Source: Gracilaria domingensis (lineage: Eukaryota > Rhodophyta > Florideophyceae > Gracilariales > Gracilariaceae). Taken from it: a stretch of 64,000 nt of DNA. The stretch is taken from assembly GCA_022539475.1 (NCBI GenBank), contig VCMS01000142.1, positions 1 to 64,000 of the forward strand. Direction: 5' to 3'. The notes beneath the pieces were generated by a model that worked only from the letters and a program-made list of their open reading frames with translations, did no database searches and was not told the DNA's origin. Every line of letters begins with the position of its first letter. Positions within the stretch are counted from its first letter, which is position 1. The translations under genes were made by a program, and so were the position numbers. Below are positions 11,920 through 24,051 of this stretch, in pieces.

Positions 11920-14690
11920 CGCGTGGGTGCCCCTTGTTACTCGACCGAGGAGTTTATCCCTTCAAACAGCATTCAATCTATTTGCCCGTTTCGTATGGGA
12001 AAGCGCGCTGGAAGACGACAAAAGCGGCCCTTCGGTAGAAGCAAGCGTCTCAAGCGTTCCGCACACCGCGCCCGGAGTCTTCGCGAAACGGTCACTGCCC
12101 TTGTCGCTTCCCGAGCCTCCAGTGTCCGAGGACATCGGGTCGACCCCACTCCGTGACGCCCCTCCATTCCGGACACTTCGCATTGTGTTTCTCCTTCCAC
12201 CGGTCCCGCAGTCATTAGAGCGAGAACACTCTGGAGAGACAGTTCCGCCAGTGCCTTCTGAGAGGCCCGGTGATTTGCATATGATAATCTCACGTTTGTC
12301 TGGCTTCAGTAGCTTCCAACCTTGTCATCGTTGAGGCGGACGAGCTAATTGGCTGTACTTCGGGACCCACGAATTCGGTCGCAATAAGCGGTACTCAACG
12401 GACCATAACAAGTTCCAAGCGCTGTACAAGAAACTGAAGAAGGCCATTTCGAACGAACGCCTCAAAGGACGGTTTTTCTAATCGCGCAGAACGTCTCGCC
12501 AGAAGGAAAATTAAGTTCAGCGCCACCTCTACACGAGAGACCCCGTTCAGACACTTGTGAAACAGCCTCCAGTGGCTAACAACGAAAACACATTCTTCCA
12601 CTATACCTCAGACCCACTCCACGAAAATATCTCACCCCATGTCCGGCGTCTCTCGCAAAGAAGACGCCACTCCAAAACGTAAGGAAATGTCATGGGGTTT
12701 TTTGAAGTAGAATAGTTGTGGTACTCCCAATGGAAAAAAGCTTTACAGTGAATCTTGTCGAGGGTCTTTGCAGGTATACACCGACTAAGTATCTTCAACA
12801 ATACTCGTAAAGCAACACGGTTACCGCTAATCCTCTCACCTCATATTCTCAACTTCTCGACGAGCTTCGCCCGGTACTCGTATCCGTGATGACCTCACAG
12901 TCAGTGGCATACTTACCTACCACACTGATCGAGGTTTCCGCCACTGAAGCAGACGCAATGCATTGTTCTAGAACTCTACGCGAGTCCATGATGCAAATCC
13001 TTCAAGATCTCTCGTCAAGTCCTGGCAGCCCTTTCTAAATCTCACGCAGAAGGTTTTCAGTCATCGGCGAGAAACTAAGTCGATGTGTGCCATCCTCTCT
13101 TGCAAGTATTGTGCGATATTCCTGAGCTAAGGACATTCTGTTCATTTCCTTTCATGGGCCAAAAACGGAAAGCCTGGTTCAGTAGATACAAAGCCCCTTC
13201 GCTTCATCTTTGTATGCATCCCTCACTTCCCACCCATCAACGGGCGTTTCTCAAAAGCACACGAAAAAGGCATCGAAAAGACATACACAGCTATCTTGCA
13301 ACATGCACAAAAAGACGAGCGAAAAGAAGTCCACGCGTGCGCGGGAAAGAGATTCCTCAAGGATACTCTGATGGCGTTCAAATTCCATAATCTCTCATCT
13401 CCTTCGTTCCTCGAAGAATTCCGTAAGCCTTGGAATATCCGCATGTCTCCATACAGTCTGTCTCATGCGAACAACACAACTGCATTCTCGGCATCTCAAA
13501 GTTGATAAAAACGCCACAATCGAGAGGATGCAGTCAGACACCGTCGCACCCACAATAGACATGCTGCACTCGCGTTCATTTCGAACGATACGCACCCAAC
13601 TCCTCAACCATGCAAACGCAATTCTAGCGTCCATTAGAACGCGATTGGTTCTCCGCACAAGGACTTATACAATACGATTCTCCACGACACAAAGGCAAAT
13701 CTTGAATGGTAATCTTCACGGGACAGAGTGGTCTCCATGGAAGCTGGAGCAAAAAACTACTAAATAGCACTGACATTCTTCCCTCATAGGAGCATTTCTT
13801 TTGACACTCCTGCTGTGGGAACAGGACGTGTGCCGCCAATCACAACCGTCTATCTCTCAGTACTCGGACTTAGCGCTCGGACCATATTCAGATACAGATC
13901 GTGAGCCGTATTGGACTGAAGCTCTCTCCTGTGTCTAGTTCGGCAGATTGAAGCTTCAAGGTTCCGCAACAAAGACCCCTCTGTTCGGATTTTCATCCCT
14001 CCAGACTGGAACTCTTGAAGTTTCATCTTCTCGATCATCTCGTGGTGACGAATCGCCGTCTGGGAAGTATCAAGTACTCTACGGACGCAGCGATATACGA
14101 ACATGCACACCTGCTATTTGAAAAGGACACTACAAAGAACGACCAAAGAAGAACAGCAACGGCTGTGGAGAGACTATTCGCCTCCATTGAGCACGGATCA
14201 GTGAAAAGCAATGGAATGGCAATACTTCCTTACCAGCGCTAATCCAGGTTTACCAGAACTTCCTACACAGCTTCCTCGGTTGCAATAGAGGGCGCTTCTT
14301 TTCCACGTTTACGAGCTCAATCAACATTGTGTTTCATTATGTCCAGTTCAAAAACATGGGACTTGCTCTGTCTACGAGAAGATGTTACTCAAGTACGGAC
14401 AACAAGGGCGATTCTTGATCAAAGTTGAGGTGAAACAGCGCCCTCTCCCTTTCCTCAGTCTCGTGAAAGAGAACACTGCGATGGAGCACGTCATTACATT
14501 ACTTCCCAGAAAGACAAGGATAACATCTGTGATTCCAGTCGTGAAAGGCGGTTTCGTTCCGACTCTTGAACACTTCGATTCGTCTTCTAAGGCACTTAAG
14601 CCTGGGACGACCCAGAATACCCCATCATCCAACCGTGTCTTCGCTCTCCAGCATTTGGTCCCAGTAGAAAGCCTATAGTATTCCACTGTT
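11920..14690 (+). pseudogene. Plavaka-type transposase pseudogene of copy B
   Basis: Translations in several frames follow the copy A transposase from end to end, broken by many indels. The order seen is: an N-terminal zinc-finger remnant near 11,930-12,000; a region with PEPPVSEDI; the central part with a short stretch matching SFRTIRTQLLNHANAI near 13,580; a segment matching KFHLLDHLV near 14,020; YEHAHLLF near 14,100; and the C-terminal KGGFVPTLEHFDSSSKAL near 14,550. In the family this protein cuts and pastes the element. No frame here is longer than about 130 residues, so the copy cannot encode a working enzyme. It shares its orientation with copy B and is followed by a convergent second gene fragment. 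Confidence 0.8.
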
Positions 14691-15159
14691 TGGTATAGCG
14701 GAGAAGATCAGAGACTTGGGTTGCCAGGTGAGTCGCTCTGATTCGAATATTCTCTCCTGGATTTGCACTTACCGACACAGAGGTTGGCATTGCGTCCGGT
14801 ATTTCGAGGTTACCCCCCGCAAACAACATCGACCAGCATGAGGTTCGAAATGCACTATCTTTACGGTGGGCTCTACAAGACGATGAAAAAGAACCACACT
14901 CTTCGCTTACCTCGTCTTCCAAGAGGCGGAGGGACTATCGTGAGAGTTAACTCCTTGGTACGAGGATGGTTCCGGCTTCTGCCACTACAGGAACTGTCCA
15001 TGTGTTCGATAAACGTACCCTGCCACCTATTGTCCTCCACTTGCAATGGTTCCAAACACCGATTCTACACTAATCTGATTCTGATCATGATTCAGATGAA
15101 GGACCAAAGCTGAGCACGTTGTCTTGTACAGCCTTAAACATAAGGGCTCCATCTACATG

Positions 15160-15710
15160 TTCACCTTGTTGGTGCTCTTTCTTGTGATTCTGTGTAATCC
15201 GAAATCGTCATGTCCATATTTCCTTGGAACCCATATCCCCGTTCCTCGCATTCACCACGAAGCACTCCGCTAATTAGACCCCAAATCTTCGGCTCACACT
15301 GCCAGATAAAATTGTTCTTTCCGTGAGGTAAAGTCTTCCGTCGACGGCAGTTCGATGACCAAATGTAGCCTCTCATCAGGTCATTACCAAAGAAACCTAA
15401 GTCCAATCTTCCGTTTGTCGTTCCAAAAATTATCCCACTCGCTGAATTGTCTCAAGGACAGTGTTGCTTCCTAGACATCCCAGAAGAATTCTTAAACACA
15501 GAGAGCAGTTCAGCAAACTTCTTTGTAAACAGTTTCTGTCTCTGCCACCCTTGAAGCACATCCTACGTAGAAGGCTCACAACCGTAACACCAAGCGTCCA
15601 AAAATGCGAGAACAGTATTGTGCATCTAATAAAGGGTGCCCGTATCCTTGTTTCCACATCATACCCAATAAACTCTTTCAGCACTTGTACTACCCCGACA
15701 CGTTTCGGAA
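15160..15710 (-). pseudogene. Remnant of the antisense second gene of the transposon
   Basis: Minus-strand translations read VLKEFIGYDV and, further on, a GND-RRRK-IW-PK-GL pattern. These match in order the segments VLREFMGYDV and GNDDRVG...SKRK...GEISEKLG of the large minus-strand gene at 21,038-23,587 in element C. Nucleotide similarity is also visible, for example around cccaataaactctttcagcac versus cccatgaactcacgcagcac. Only the 3' part is recognisable and it has stops and shifts. The same convergent placement behind the transposase in two diverged elements suggests a regular transposon gene. Confidence 0.55.
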
Positions 15711-16320
15711 GAACAAGTCTTGACCTTCCCGTCGCAAATCCTCGACATTGTCCGCATTGGAGTACGTTAGACGAACAAATGGGGCTTTTCTCANCTAGCA
15801 GAAAATGAATGTTATTGTAGAATCAGTATTGCAGGTTCATGCAATGGTATAGAACCACATGAAACAGAAACGCGGGTCAATCGTAGAACATGCCACTCAC
15901 TACTTCCCACGCCCGAATCCATTCATGACGATCACTGAAAGAAGCGGCGTACTCATGGACAGACTAATTACGGGAATCGAAACTCCGAATAGATACCTGA
16001 AAATCTCGTTTGCCGTCATGTAGACATCTGTGTTGCCATGGTGTTAGGTTTTTCTGTTGCCTAGGATGTAGTCTTCGTCCGCATACCGCAACGATGGAAA
16101 TATCACACTTACCTCAAACATTCTCGACCATCTTGCATCTCCCTAAGCTCGCTCAGACAAACATGTCAACTGCACGAATTCCTGCAGCACCACCGATCCA
16201 TTGACCATCGGTCAAAGCGGCACTGCAAGCATGCTAGACAGACGCACAAGGCTAGTCGAATATACTCCGGTTAGATACTTTCATCTGTAACTTTTCCCAA
16301 ATGGCACACTTAGCTTACTT

Positions 16321-17480
16321 ACCATGTGTCCTACTACCAATTAGCTTCGAAAACACCAGTGTCAAATGTCCCGAAATCCTGGCCATCACACCATAAAAGT
16401 AACCGTTTAGCATTCTTTTATCAAGACACTGGAACAAAAAACATCTCGTACTTACCCCGACGCGTACCGTTGCGCGATCCACACCAGGAACTCTGGACGA
16501 ACCAAGAATTTGAATTGATTACTGGAAGGGCCCATCTTTTGTTGTAGGGAGTTCTTTCCATGACCCCAAACTCTTGTTCGTCAGAGTTCAGGGTCATTAG
16601 CAGTGATTCCTCTAGACAACCCTAACCACAACCAGGCCACATCGTAACCGATTCTCCCATTATCCACTTCACCTCAAAGAAGCAGTTACACATAGGAAAC
16701 GAACTTCGTTTCCTATGTGTGAGAGTAGATTTCTTTGAGTGAAGTGCTTGACAGGTTAAACACCGCCTTCCGCCCATCCCCATTCGCACTTCCAATCCAA
16801 AGATCCGCACGCCTATAACTCCATGAACCTAGTCGCGCTCATTCTCGGCAAACAGCCCCCGCGCGCAGTCCATATCCCGTTAGCTTAACTCTTCGCTCTC
16901 GAAATCATTCTCAAATGAACAACTCATCTATTACCATGGTGTCCCCTACCTCATAATACCCTCCGAACAACACTGCATCAAACTGTCCCAAAGCCCTACC
17001 GCATACGCATACAACATTATCAGTTTAGCATTCAATCAAAAAGTTCGAACAAAAGTCTCCTCAAACTTACCCATAGGGCCCCGCCCAACGACATTCAGCT
17101 AACCTGCTTCCAATCCTCTCCGTGCGTCCTCGAAAATCACGTAACGTTCCGCAGGTTAGACTTCGCAAACACCACTCAGTCATCAAGGTCTCATTTACAA
17201 TTGAAGCCATTCAGTACGCCATCACAAACAATAAAAAAACCTGAACTAGCTCCGGTTTCCAATCAAAGATTCAGCACGCTGCATTCATGAACCTGTCGCG
17301 CTTCATTCTCGCAGCACAGCGCCGCCGCGCAAAAACACTGGTCAGAGTCGCGCATATTCGCCATATCAAACATTTACGCCTCGACTTACCTGTTTCGCAC
17401 GTTTCACATCCAGGACTGGACTCTGAGAGGCAACGCCACTGAAGTTCACAGAAGAAGAACTTCAATCGCAGCCACACTGT
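16321..17480. repeat. Two degenerate direct repeats of about 550-610 bp
   Basis: Matching landmarks occur in the same order twice: accatg (16,321 and 16,935), gtttagcattc (about 16,406 and 17,023), cttaccc (about 16,450 and 17,067), and a block running from ttccaatc through atgaacct and tcgcgc to attctcg (about 16,790 and 17,260). The second unit lacks the hairpin present in the first. The block may be the right subterminal region of copy B. No coding signal was recognised. Confidence 0.6.
16665..16746. repeat. Long hairpin
   Basis: Two nested inverted repeats share one centre at 16,704. The inner arms are cacataggaaacgaa and its complement (16,689-16,719). The outer arms are cacttcacctcaaagaa and ttctttgagtgaagtg, with small internal loops. 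It could form a cruciform or a folded transcript. Confidence 0.8.
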
Positions 17481-17741
17481 ACGTCAATCATCGCCGGCCG
17501 CGTAATGCGCCGTCGCGAAAATTTTTGAAAGTTGTGTTCAGAAAAGTTTCGAAATCCTCCCCACACTGAAACATGCAGGAAAGGTACGTAAACGATCACG
17601 TGCACGGTGGAGTTGGTGGCGTATAACCACACTTTATACTCTCCCCTGCAGGGTGCTCCAAGATTCTTGCGCCGCACCATCACCACCGACCTCCCTCTGC
17701 AAGCAACTTCCCTCACTACATTCATACCCTCTCACCCAGCC

Positions 17742-20580
17742 ATGCAAAACTGTTGTTTCCCCCGCTGCTCATTCCATACACAGTCCCTCGCCTCTCTCGC
17801 CCAGCATCAGAAGCGATGCAGACACAGGACTGACCCAAACCCGTTTCTCACCCAACTACTCTCATCAAGGATCCCAGCTTCCCTCCCCACACTCAAGCGC
17901 CTGGCAGCTCGAACAACACCCGGAAGCCCCTCTTCTCCCCCCTCTAAACCGCCCGTTCGATAACGTAGCACTCGCAGAGACGACCCTTACATCTTCCAGG
18001 ACAGCTTGCTCTCTCCTACTGCTCATCCCGACGCAGCAAGCATACTCAGGCCCGCTAATCACCAACTCGCCCTCCCCGAGTCCCCTCCATCAGGCTCAGG
18101 TACGCCTTTTCCCCCTCTTTCCCACCCTCAGACAGACGCACATCATAACCTCGTCCCCTACATATCCTCCAGCGCCCACAAAAACTCGGAAAGCGTTCTG
18201 CTGATCCGAGCTCATCAACATTCTCAAGCAATCACCTTTCCTCTTTCCCTCTTCCAGACCTCCAGTCAGCTTATTCCGCTGCCGAATGTGTCTTGAAACT
18301 GCACTCCAAAATCTCGAAGATAACGGTCAGCTCTCCATTGGGTTCACCTCAACCACATCCATGATCAAAACATAATTCGTTCGCGCCCCCTCTAACCGTC
18401 ATGGGAGCTCCGTTACAGAGTTCTTCCCTACAAAACAACTTCGTCTCGGCAATCGCCACAGCACTTCTTCTTTACATCCAGTCAATACAAGCTTCAAAGA
18501 ACAGGAAACTACCGCCCATTCGCACATCCTAATGTGCTTCGGAACTTCGGTCCGCCATGTTCGTCCCGACTATCGAACGAGGCATATCATGCATTCCTTC
18601 CGGAACCCGAGTCATCTGGGCTACGATCCCAGTAATCACCGGCCACAGACTCGTTCGTTGGCCTCGTTCAGACTAATATTTCAGACAAGTCTTCCACGTC
18701 TTTGAAAGTTCTTCTGTTACGTCCTATGCCTCTTCACATCACCCTCCTCAATTTCAATGACTCCTTCCGCAGAAAGTGCATCACGCAGAACTACACACTC
18801 GTCGGATACATACCCACATCCTTCACCTCCGACTCGTCCTCCACTGACACAGATTCCTTGGAAGTCGCTCCCTCAACCCCCAGCGTGACCCGCATTGTGC
18901 GCATGCAGCTCGTCCAGGAGTCCCTAGAAAACCATCCTCAAACCTCTGTATCATATCGGTATGAAGGGTTTTCCCTTCCGCGACGCCAAAGGAGTCCTTT
19001 CGTCAATGCCATCCAGTCATCTCCAACTACAGCGCTGACATCCCCGAAACCAAGGACATTCTCGCAGTACTTCATGGCACAAAGCCAAGCAAACCCTGCC
19101 ACCGGTGTCTCCTCCCTCGTTCAACACTCAACCTCTACCAACCTACTCTCACAGAGCGAACCCTCTCACACACTTTGCAAACCAGAAAAAGACATGATGA
19201 CCTACTTCTCGAGGCAGATTCTGCTCTCCTCTCCCATAGACCACGGGTTGCAAGGAACCTCAAAGAAGAAGCTGCAGAACTTCTCCACTCCACCTCTCTC
19301 TCTCCATACAAGTCCTTTCTGGAATCTTACCCTCTTCTCAACATCTCTTCACTGCTCACTCCTTATTCAATCTTCTCCTTCGAGCCCCTTCACAACTTTC
19401 ACCTTGGCATCTCTAAACTCATCAAACTCGCCACAATCGAACGCCTGAAGTCCGATTTTCTTCACACTTCCGTGGGCTTCAATGGATCCTCCAGGTCGTT
19501 TCGGTCCATCAGAACATCTATTCTTACTCACGCCAACTCCATCCTAGCTGACATCGAACGCTCGTTTCCGGCTCCAGGGCTTCATATTGATTTCTCGACA
19601 TCTGAAAAGGGTAAGTCTCTCAACGGCTTCTTCACCACTGACGGAATCAGAGGCATGCTAGAAGCAAAGGACTATCGCGCCCTCGACATGGTCTTCCCCT
19701 TCATCGGTGCATTCTTCGACCGTTGCTGCGGTGAAGTATCTCCCGCCCCAATAACCACCATTTTCACCTCTTACGTCGATCTCGTCAATAACGTTCTTCA
19801 CTACCACACTGCCCCAGAATGGACTGATGATCGCTTACGCTCTTTGGAGACTCTCATCAAGAACTTCAAGACTCAAACTGTCTCAGTTTTGGGTCCATAC
19901 CAGGCCTCCAACTTTCGTACTCTCAAATTCCATCTCCTGGATCACATCATTCCAGACATCCGTCGATACGGAGGCCTCCATTTCGGTGATGCAGGTGTGT
20001 ACGAGCACGCGCATCTCCTGTTCAAGAACCACTACCGCCGTACCTCACGCAGAAGATCAACTGCGCATAAGGAAACAGTGGACTCAATCCAAGAGTCGCA
20101 GGATTTCTTACACTCCATCTCGGTAAGGAAACACTTCTCCATGTCTACCAACTCGGCCAGTCGTTTGTCGCAGCGGTGTCCCTCCATGGTTCGTGATGGT
20201 AGTTCATTCTCCCTCTTCGACATCATCACGGCCGACAAGTATCTACGGTCCCATCCAAACGTCCCGTCATCTGCTCTCACAGATTTGTTCTCCAAAACTA
20301 CATTGCAGTTCATCAACCAAATCTCTCGCGACGCCCTCTCTTCCTTCCATACCCTAAGCTTAGAAACTCTTCAACCGTTGGACAACACCCCATGACATCA
20401 AAATCACCGTCGTTAACTCCGCTTACATTGTTTCTGGATTCTGCCCCTCGCTGGATGACTACGATCGTCACTTTCAATGCATTAGACTGCGAGAGCCGGA
20501 GGTCTCTTTGTGTGAACGTATTTTTGCAACCACTTCTTCCGGCCCTTCCAAGTCCCCAAACTCTCTACCGTCCTGGTTAA
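17742..20580 (+). pseudogene. Plavaka-type transposase of element C, frameshifted
   Basis: The N-terminus starts MQNCCFPRCSF and shows a C-x3-C-x12-H-x3-C zinc-finger pattern, as expected for DNA binding at the termini. A second block (about 18,702-18,950) reads PLHITLLNFNDSFRRKC. The main block (19,175-20,395) contains FSFEPLHNFHLGISKLI, KGKSLNGFFTTDGIRGMLEA, FPFIGAFFD, KFHLLDHIIPDIRRYG and YEHAHLLFKNHYRRTSRR. These segments line up with copy A and are typical of Tnp2/Plavaka transposases. The last part (ITVVNSAYIVSGFCPSLDDYD) is in another frame after 20,390. At least three shifts break the gene, so it is probably dead, although the catalytic middle is one intact frame of about 400 codons. 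Confidence 0.8.
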
Positions 20581-21037
20581 TGGAACTCCTCCTCCCGGTT
20601 GTGACTTCCCGACCGCATGGGTATGCAAAGTCTTTGCCCTGGTTCGCTTTAGCAGATGTAACCAAAGCAATTCCGATTCTGAATTTGCCTTTGTTCGCTT
20701 CTTCGAGGTAACGGAGCCATTGGATAACATTGACGAATCCTTGAACTGCATTTCCCTCCGCTGGGCCACGGATGACGAGGAAGATCACACATTGCAAACC
20801 TCCAATTCTCTAAAACGGTCAACAACTGCATCTGTATCCCCATGGTTCGGTCTCGTCCCATTCTCTTCGATCAAAGGCTCGGTACACATCCTCCGACAAA
20901 ACTATCCGCACGCCCCTTTTTCCCTCTATTGCACTGGAAGTTCCACCGATTCTACATTTACAGATTCTATCGCAATCCCCGAGCTCGTGTACACTACCAT
21001 CTAATCACCAAACTTTCGTAACGTAAACCATAATGCA

Positions 21038-23587
21038 TTAGTGACGTTCTATCCAATTCTCCTCATGTAATCCTTCTTGCACAGACCTTTCCCTCACATC
21101 CCTCTCTGCAGTTATGTCGTAGAACATACGGTCTCCCCGACTGCAGCATCCAACATAGCAATCCAGTACAGCTCCGAGCTTCTCAGAGATCTCTCCCATA
21201 AACACATCTTCTCCGACAGCAAGGTACATTTTCCTTTTCGACGGAATCCAGTAAACCACAGTGCCCACCCGGTCATCATTTCCATGCGGCGCATCTTCAG
21301 CATTCGATGGGCCATTTCTGAACTCTGTTGGATAACTCTGCTGCATGCGGACCCTCACGGTCTTCAGTATACTCTCAAGTGCCAGTGGTAGATATTTCCT
21401 GAACAAGTTGGAGAACAACACTTGTCTCTTACCACCTCTCCCTCGTTCAGACTCTGTCGCGCGAACAACGGACGCTATCCAGGCATCAAGACGTGCCAGA
21501 TGCATACTTGTTCCATCCACTGGATCACTCTCTTCGGTATTCCTCGAACTTGTTTGTAAAACGTCGTAGCCCATGAACTCACGCAGCACCTCCAAGCTCA
21601 GGCTGTTCCGAAAGAGCAAGTCACATGGTTCATCTTCGGTTGCATGATATGGGTTAAAGCCCGAGAAACATATATCTTCTACCTTCTGAGTTCTCCACGA
21701 CGACAGAATCTCACATCCATTTGCATCTTCGGGTAGGAGTTTTTCACGTACCTCTCTGGTTTGTATTTCATACTTGTTCTGCTCCCTTTCATCATTTTTT
21801 ATCGGGGTCCTTACAAGCATGTCGTAACCTAGTCCCATCAATAACTTCTCCTTCGCATGGCGTTTTCGAACACCTATTGCATCACTTAAAGCCTGTTTCA
21901 ACCTTCTGCGCAAACAAATGTCGTGCGTTAACTGTTTCACACAGTCATCTTCCATTTTCATTCCTCGGATAGATTCCCAACGTGGCTTCATTTCCTCCGT
22001 CTCCACAATTTGCATCAACAAATGGTCGCCTCCACCACGTACGGATGGCGTGTACGCCCTCATCTGCATGGCAAGATCCATTGGGCACCGTGGCACTATC
22101 TCCTCCCCATCAACAACCAGCACACTGTCGTCTTTCTCAGGTCCAACTGTCTCACTTCGGTTGCCCAGTTCCTTGCCGGTATACTCATCTCGAAGCATAG
22201 CTCTCTTGTCTCGTCTTTGGCGTATTGAAGTATGGAGTCATAGACGGTTTTCGCAACACCAACAAACTCGTCGTTCACGTCAATGTTGTACCGCTTCCTG
22301 CTCTTGTTACTGTCACGTTCGTTCCTTTCCCTCCACGTCTGAGAGCCTCTCTCAAAGAGTGTATGAGAACCTCTTGTTCTCTGACCTTAACCTCCAGTTG
22401 CTCTATGTTCTTCTGAGCAAGTCGTACGCTCATTTTCAGACTTTGCTTGTCCTCTATTGTACGATACAGATCTCCCTTCAGTTTCCCGATCTTTTCCAAA
22501 AGCTCGTATCGCGGAGTGAGGGATTCATCTTCATCTTCTTCCATTGCACCATGCAGGGAAAAGCTCCTTGACAAAGCACCACGATCAACATCTTTATCGT
22601 TCCATACTTCTCTACGGGCGTTTGCTATGACAGGTTGCCAATCGTTCCCCACCCGTCTATTCTCATTTCCATGGTTCGTCTTCTTCTGACCTGATTGAAC
22701 CTGTTTCTCTGTGACTCACCTGTGACTGGTGTCGGTTGTATCTCGTCTTCGTCTTCGTCTTCCTTGTGTCTGGACCCAATGTGAGGGACGGAATCATGCC
22801 TGCCTTCGATGGGAGCCATATGCGTTGCATTTCCGGCGTCCACGTTATCGTTCGCCTCCACGTTATCCTTGTCCTCGACGTCACTTGAGATATCTACTGC
22901 GTCCGTGGACTCCCGCTCCTTTCTTCCACTGCCTTTCTTGGCACGAGAGACACCCTCATTCATTTTCTCGTTCCTCTTCACTTTTCTCGAATCATAACTG
23001 CTACGTTCTGTTCCGGCAGCGCTTCTGGGTATCTCCCTATCCCCAGGTTCGGCTCTAGGTTCGGCTCTCACGATGGCGCAATCCACGGTTTCCATCTCCG
23101 CATTGTCATCCGCAGTTCTCACCTTTTCGAAACAATCATCGATACGAGGACCTTCTGTTCCTCCACTGCCTCTTGTCCTCCTTACATTCTGACGTACACC
23201 CGTTCTTCTCTTATTTCCTTTCATCGCTTTGATATCTACATTTCCATCATCACTGACCCTTGGCTCTTCCATTGCAGCCATGTGGCGTGTAACAGGCCCA
23301 CGCATTGCACTATCCTTGGCTTGAACGGTTTCACTTACTGTGCGTTCCGTAGTGCATGTGGAAGCTCCTGACCTCCTTCTCGGTTTTACTTCCGATACTG
23401 TAGATGAAGATTTTGGTTTGCGAAGTCCAGCACGAGGTGCTCGGCCTCGGCTACCTCTCCCATTAGTAGCACTACTTCGTGAGACGACCGCGCTCCTACG
23501 TTTGGCCACCCCAGTATCCCAGCGCTCCGGCGGTACCGATGCCTTTCGCGGTTTACCACCTGCATGCTCCGCACGTTGAGGAGCCAT
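21038..23587 (-). pseudogene. Second transposon gene: large coiled-coil protein of unknown function, frameshifted
   Basis: Three long minus-strand frames follow one another. The first begins MAPQRAEHAGGKPRK at 23,587 and is very basic and disordered, with an AT-hook-like RGSRGRAPR stretch, then acidic runs (KEDEDEDEIQ) before 22,625. The second (to 22,275) is a clear coiled coil, starting near YELLEKIGKLKGDLYRTIED. The third (22,198-21,038) is a mixed charged domain of nearly 390 residues with no family I recognise. Short bridging frames (VNDEFVGVAKTVYDSI near 22,270) show that one protein of roughly 840 residues was broken by one-base indels. The gene is convergent with the transposase, and copy B has a remnant in the same place. 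DNA binding or assembly of transposition complexes is a guess. Confidence 0.5.
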
Positions 23588-24051
23588 CCGAGATCCTTCG
23601 GCCTTCGTGCGCGGTAGTATTACGGAACAGATATAGAAACGTGAACGATACTGAAGGTATATGATTGAGAGTGATATGTGAGGGTCACGTACTGGGTGTG
23701 CAGGACTGATATGTGAAGGGGAGGGGAATTTAACCTCGTACTGCATATATGGAGAAAAGCATTCTGCAGCATTTGTGGCGGATCGGCATTCAATTTTTGG
23801 ACCTTTCCCGGGTTCATATTCCGGACTTGGTCCGATTTTCCCGGATGTTGCGCCCTGCATATACAAGTACGGCACTTTCAACGATCTTTCATACCACTAT
23901 ATGCATCAATATGTTACACAGTACAGCTTGAGTGTACATATGAGTAGTATTTCTGCAATCATAGCAGAAGTGTTCAATACAATTTACTTCAACAAAAAGC
24001 TATTCTCACTACATTGAGCCCATACGAAGTTCAAGGTCATTGTCTGAGAAC

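Larger units (their letters stand above)
8951..17500 (+). mobile_element. Decayed Plavaka-type (Tnp2/CACTA-like) DNA transposon, copy B
   Basis: The left end, from about 8951, matches the reverse complement of 36,840-36,995 (copy A) almost base for base: three GGGTCGTCCAG-like motifs, an A/T-rich stretch, then a shared subterminal region. Further in are a four-fold 410-bp repeat, a hairpin at 11,425-11,497, a plus-strand transposase pseudogene, and an antisense second gene fragment. The right end is not defined. A CTGGACGAACC motif at 16,493 resembles the reverse complement of the left-end motif and may lie near the right terminus, but repeats continue to about 17.5 kb. Copy B is more mutated than copy A throughout. 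Confidence 0.7.

Noticed and set aside
14690-14780. Intron-like gtaag and cttac words at the transposase 3' end and across 15.8-17.5 kb
   Set aside because: No pairing of donors with acceptors gave a continuous frame; they are probably chance or repeat-borne.
17653-18204. Ser/Pro-rich 183-codon frame
   Set aside because: Overlaps the better-supported zinc-finger start of the element C transposase in another frame.
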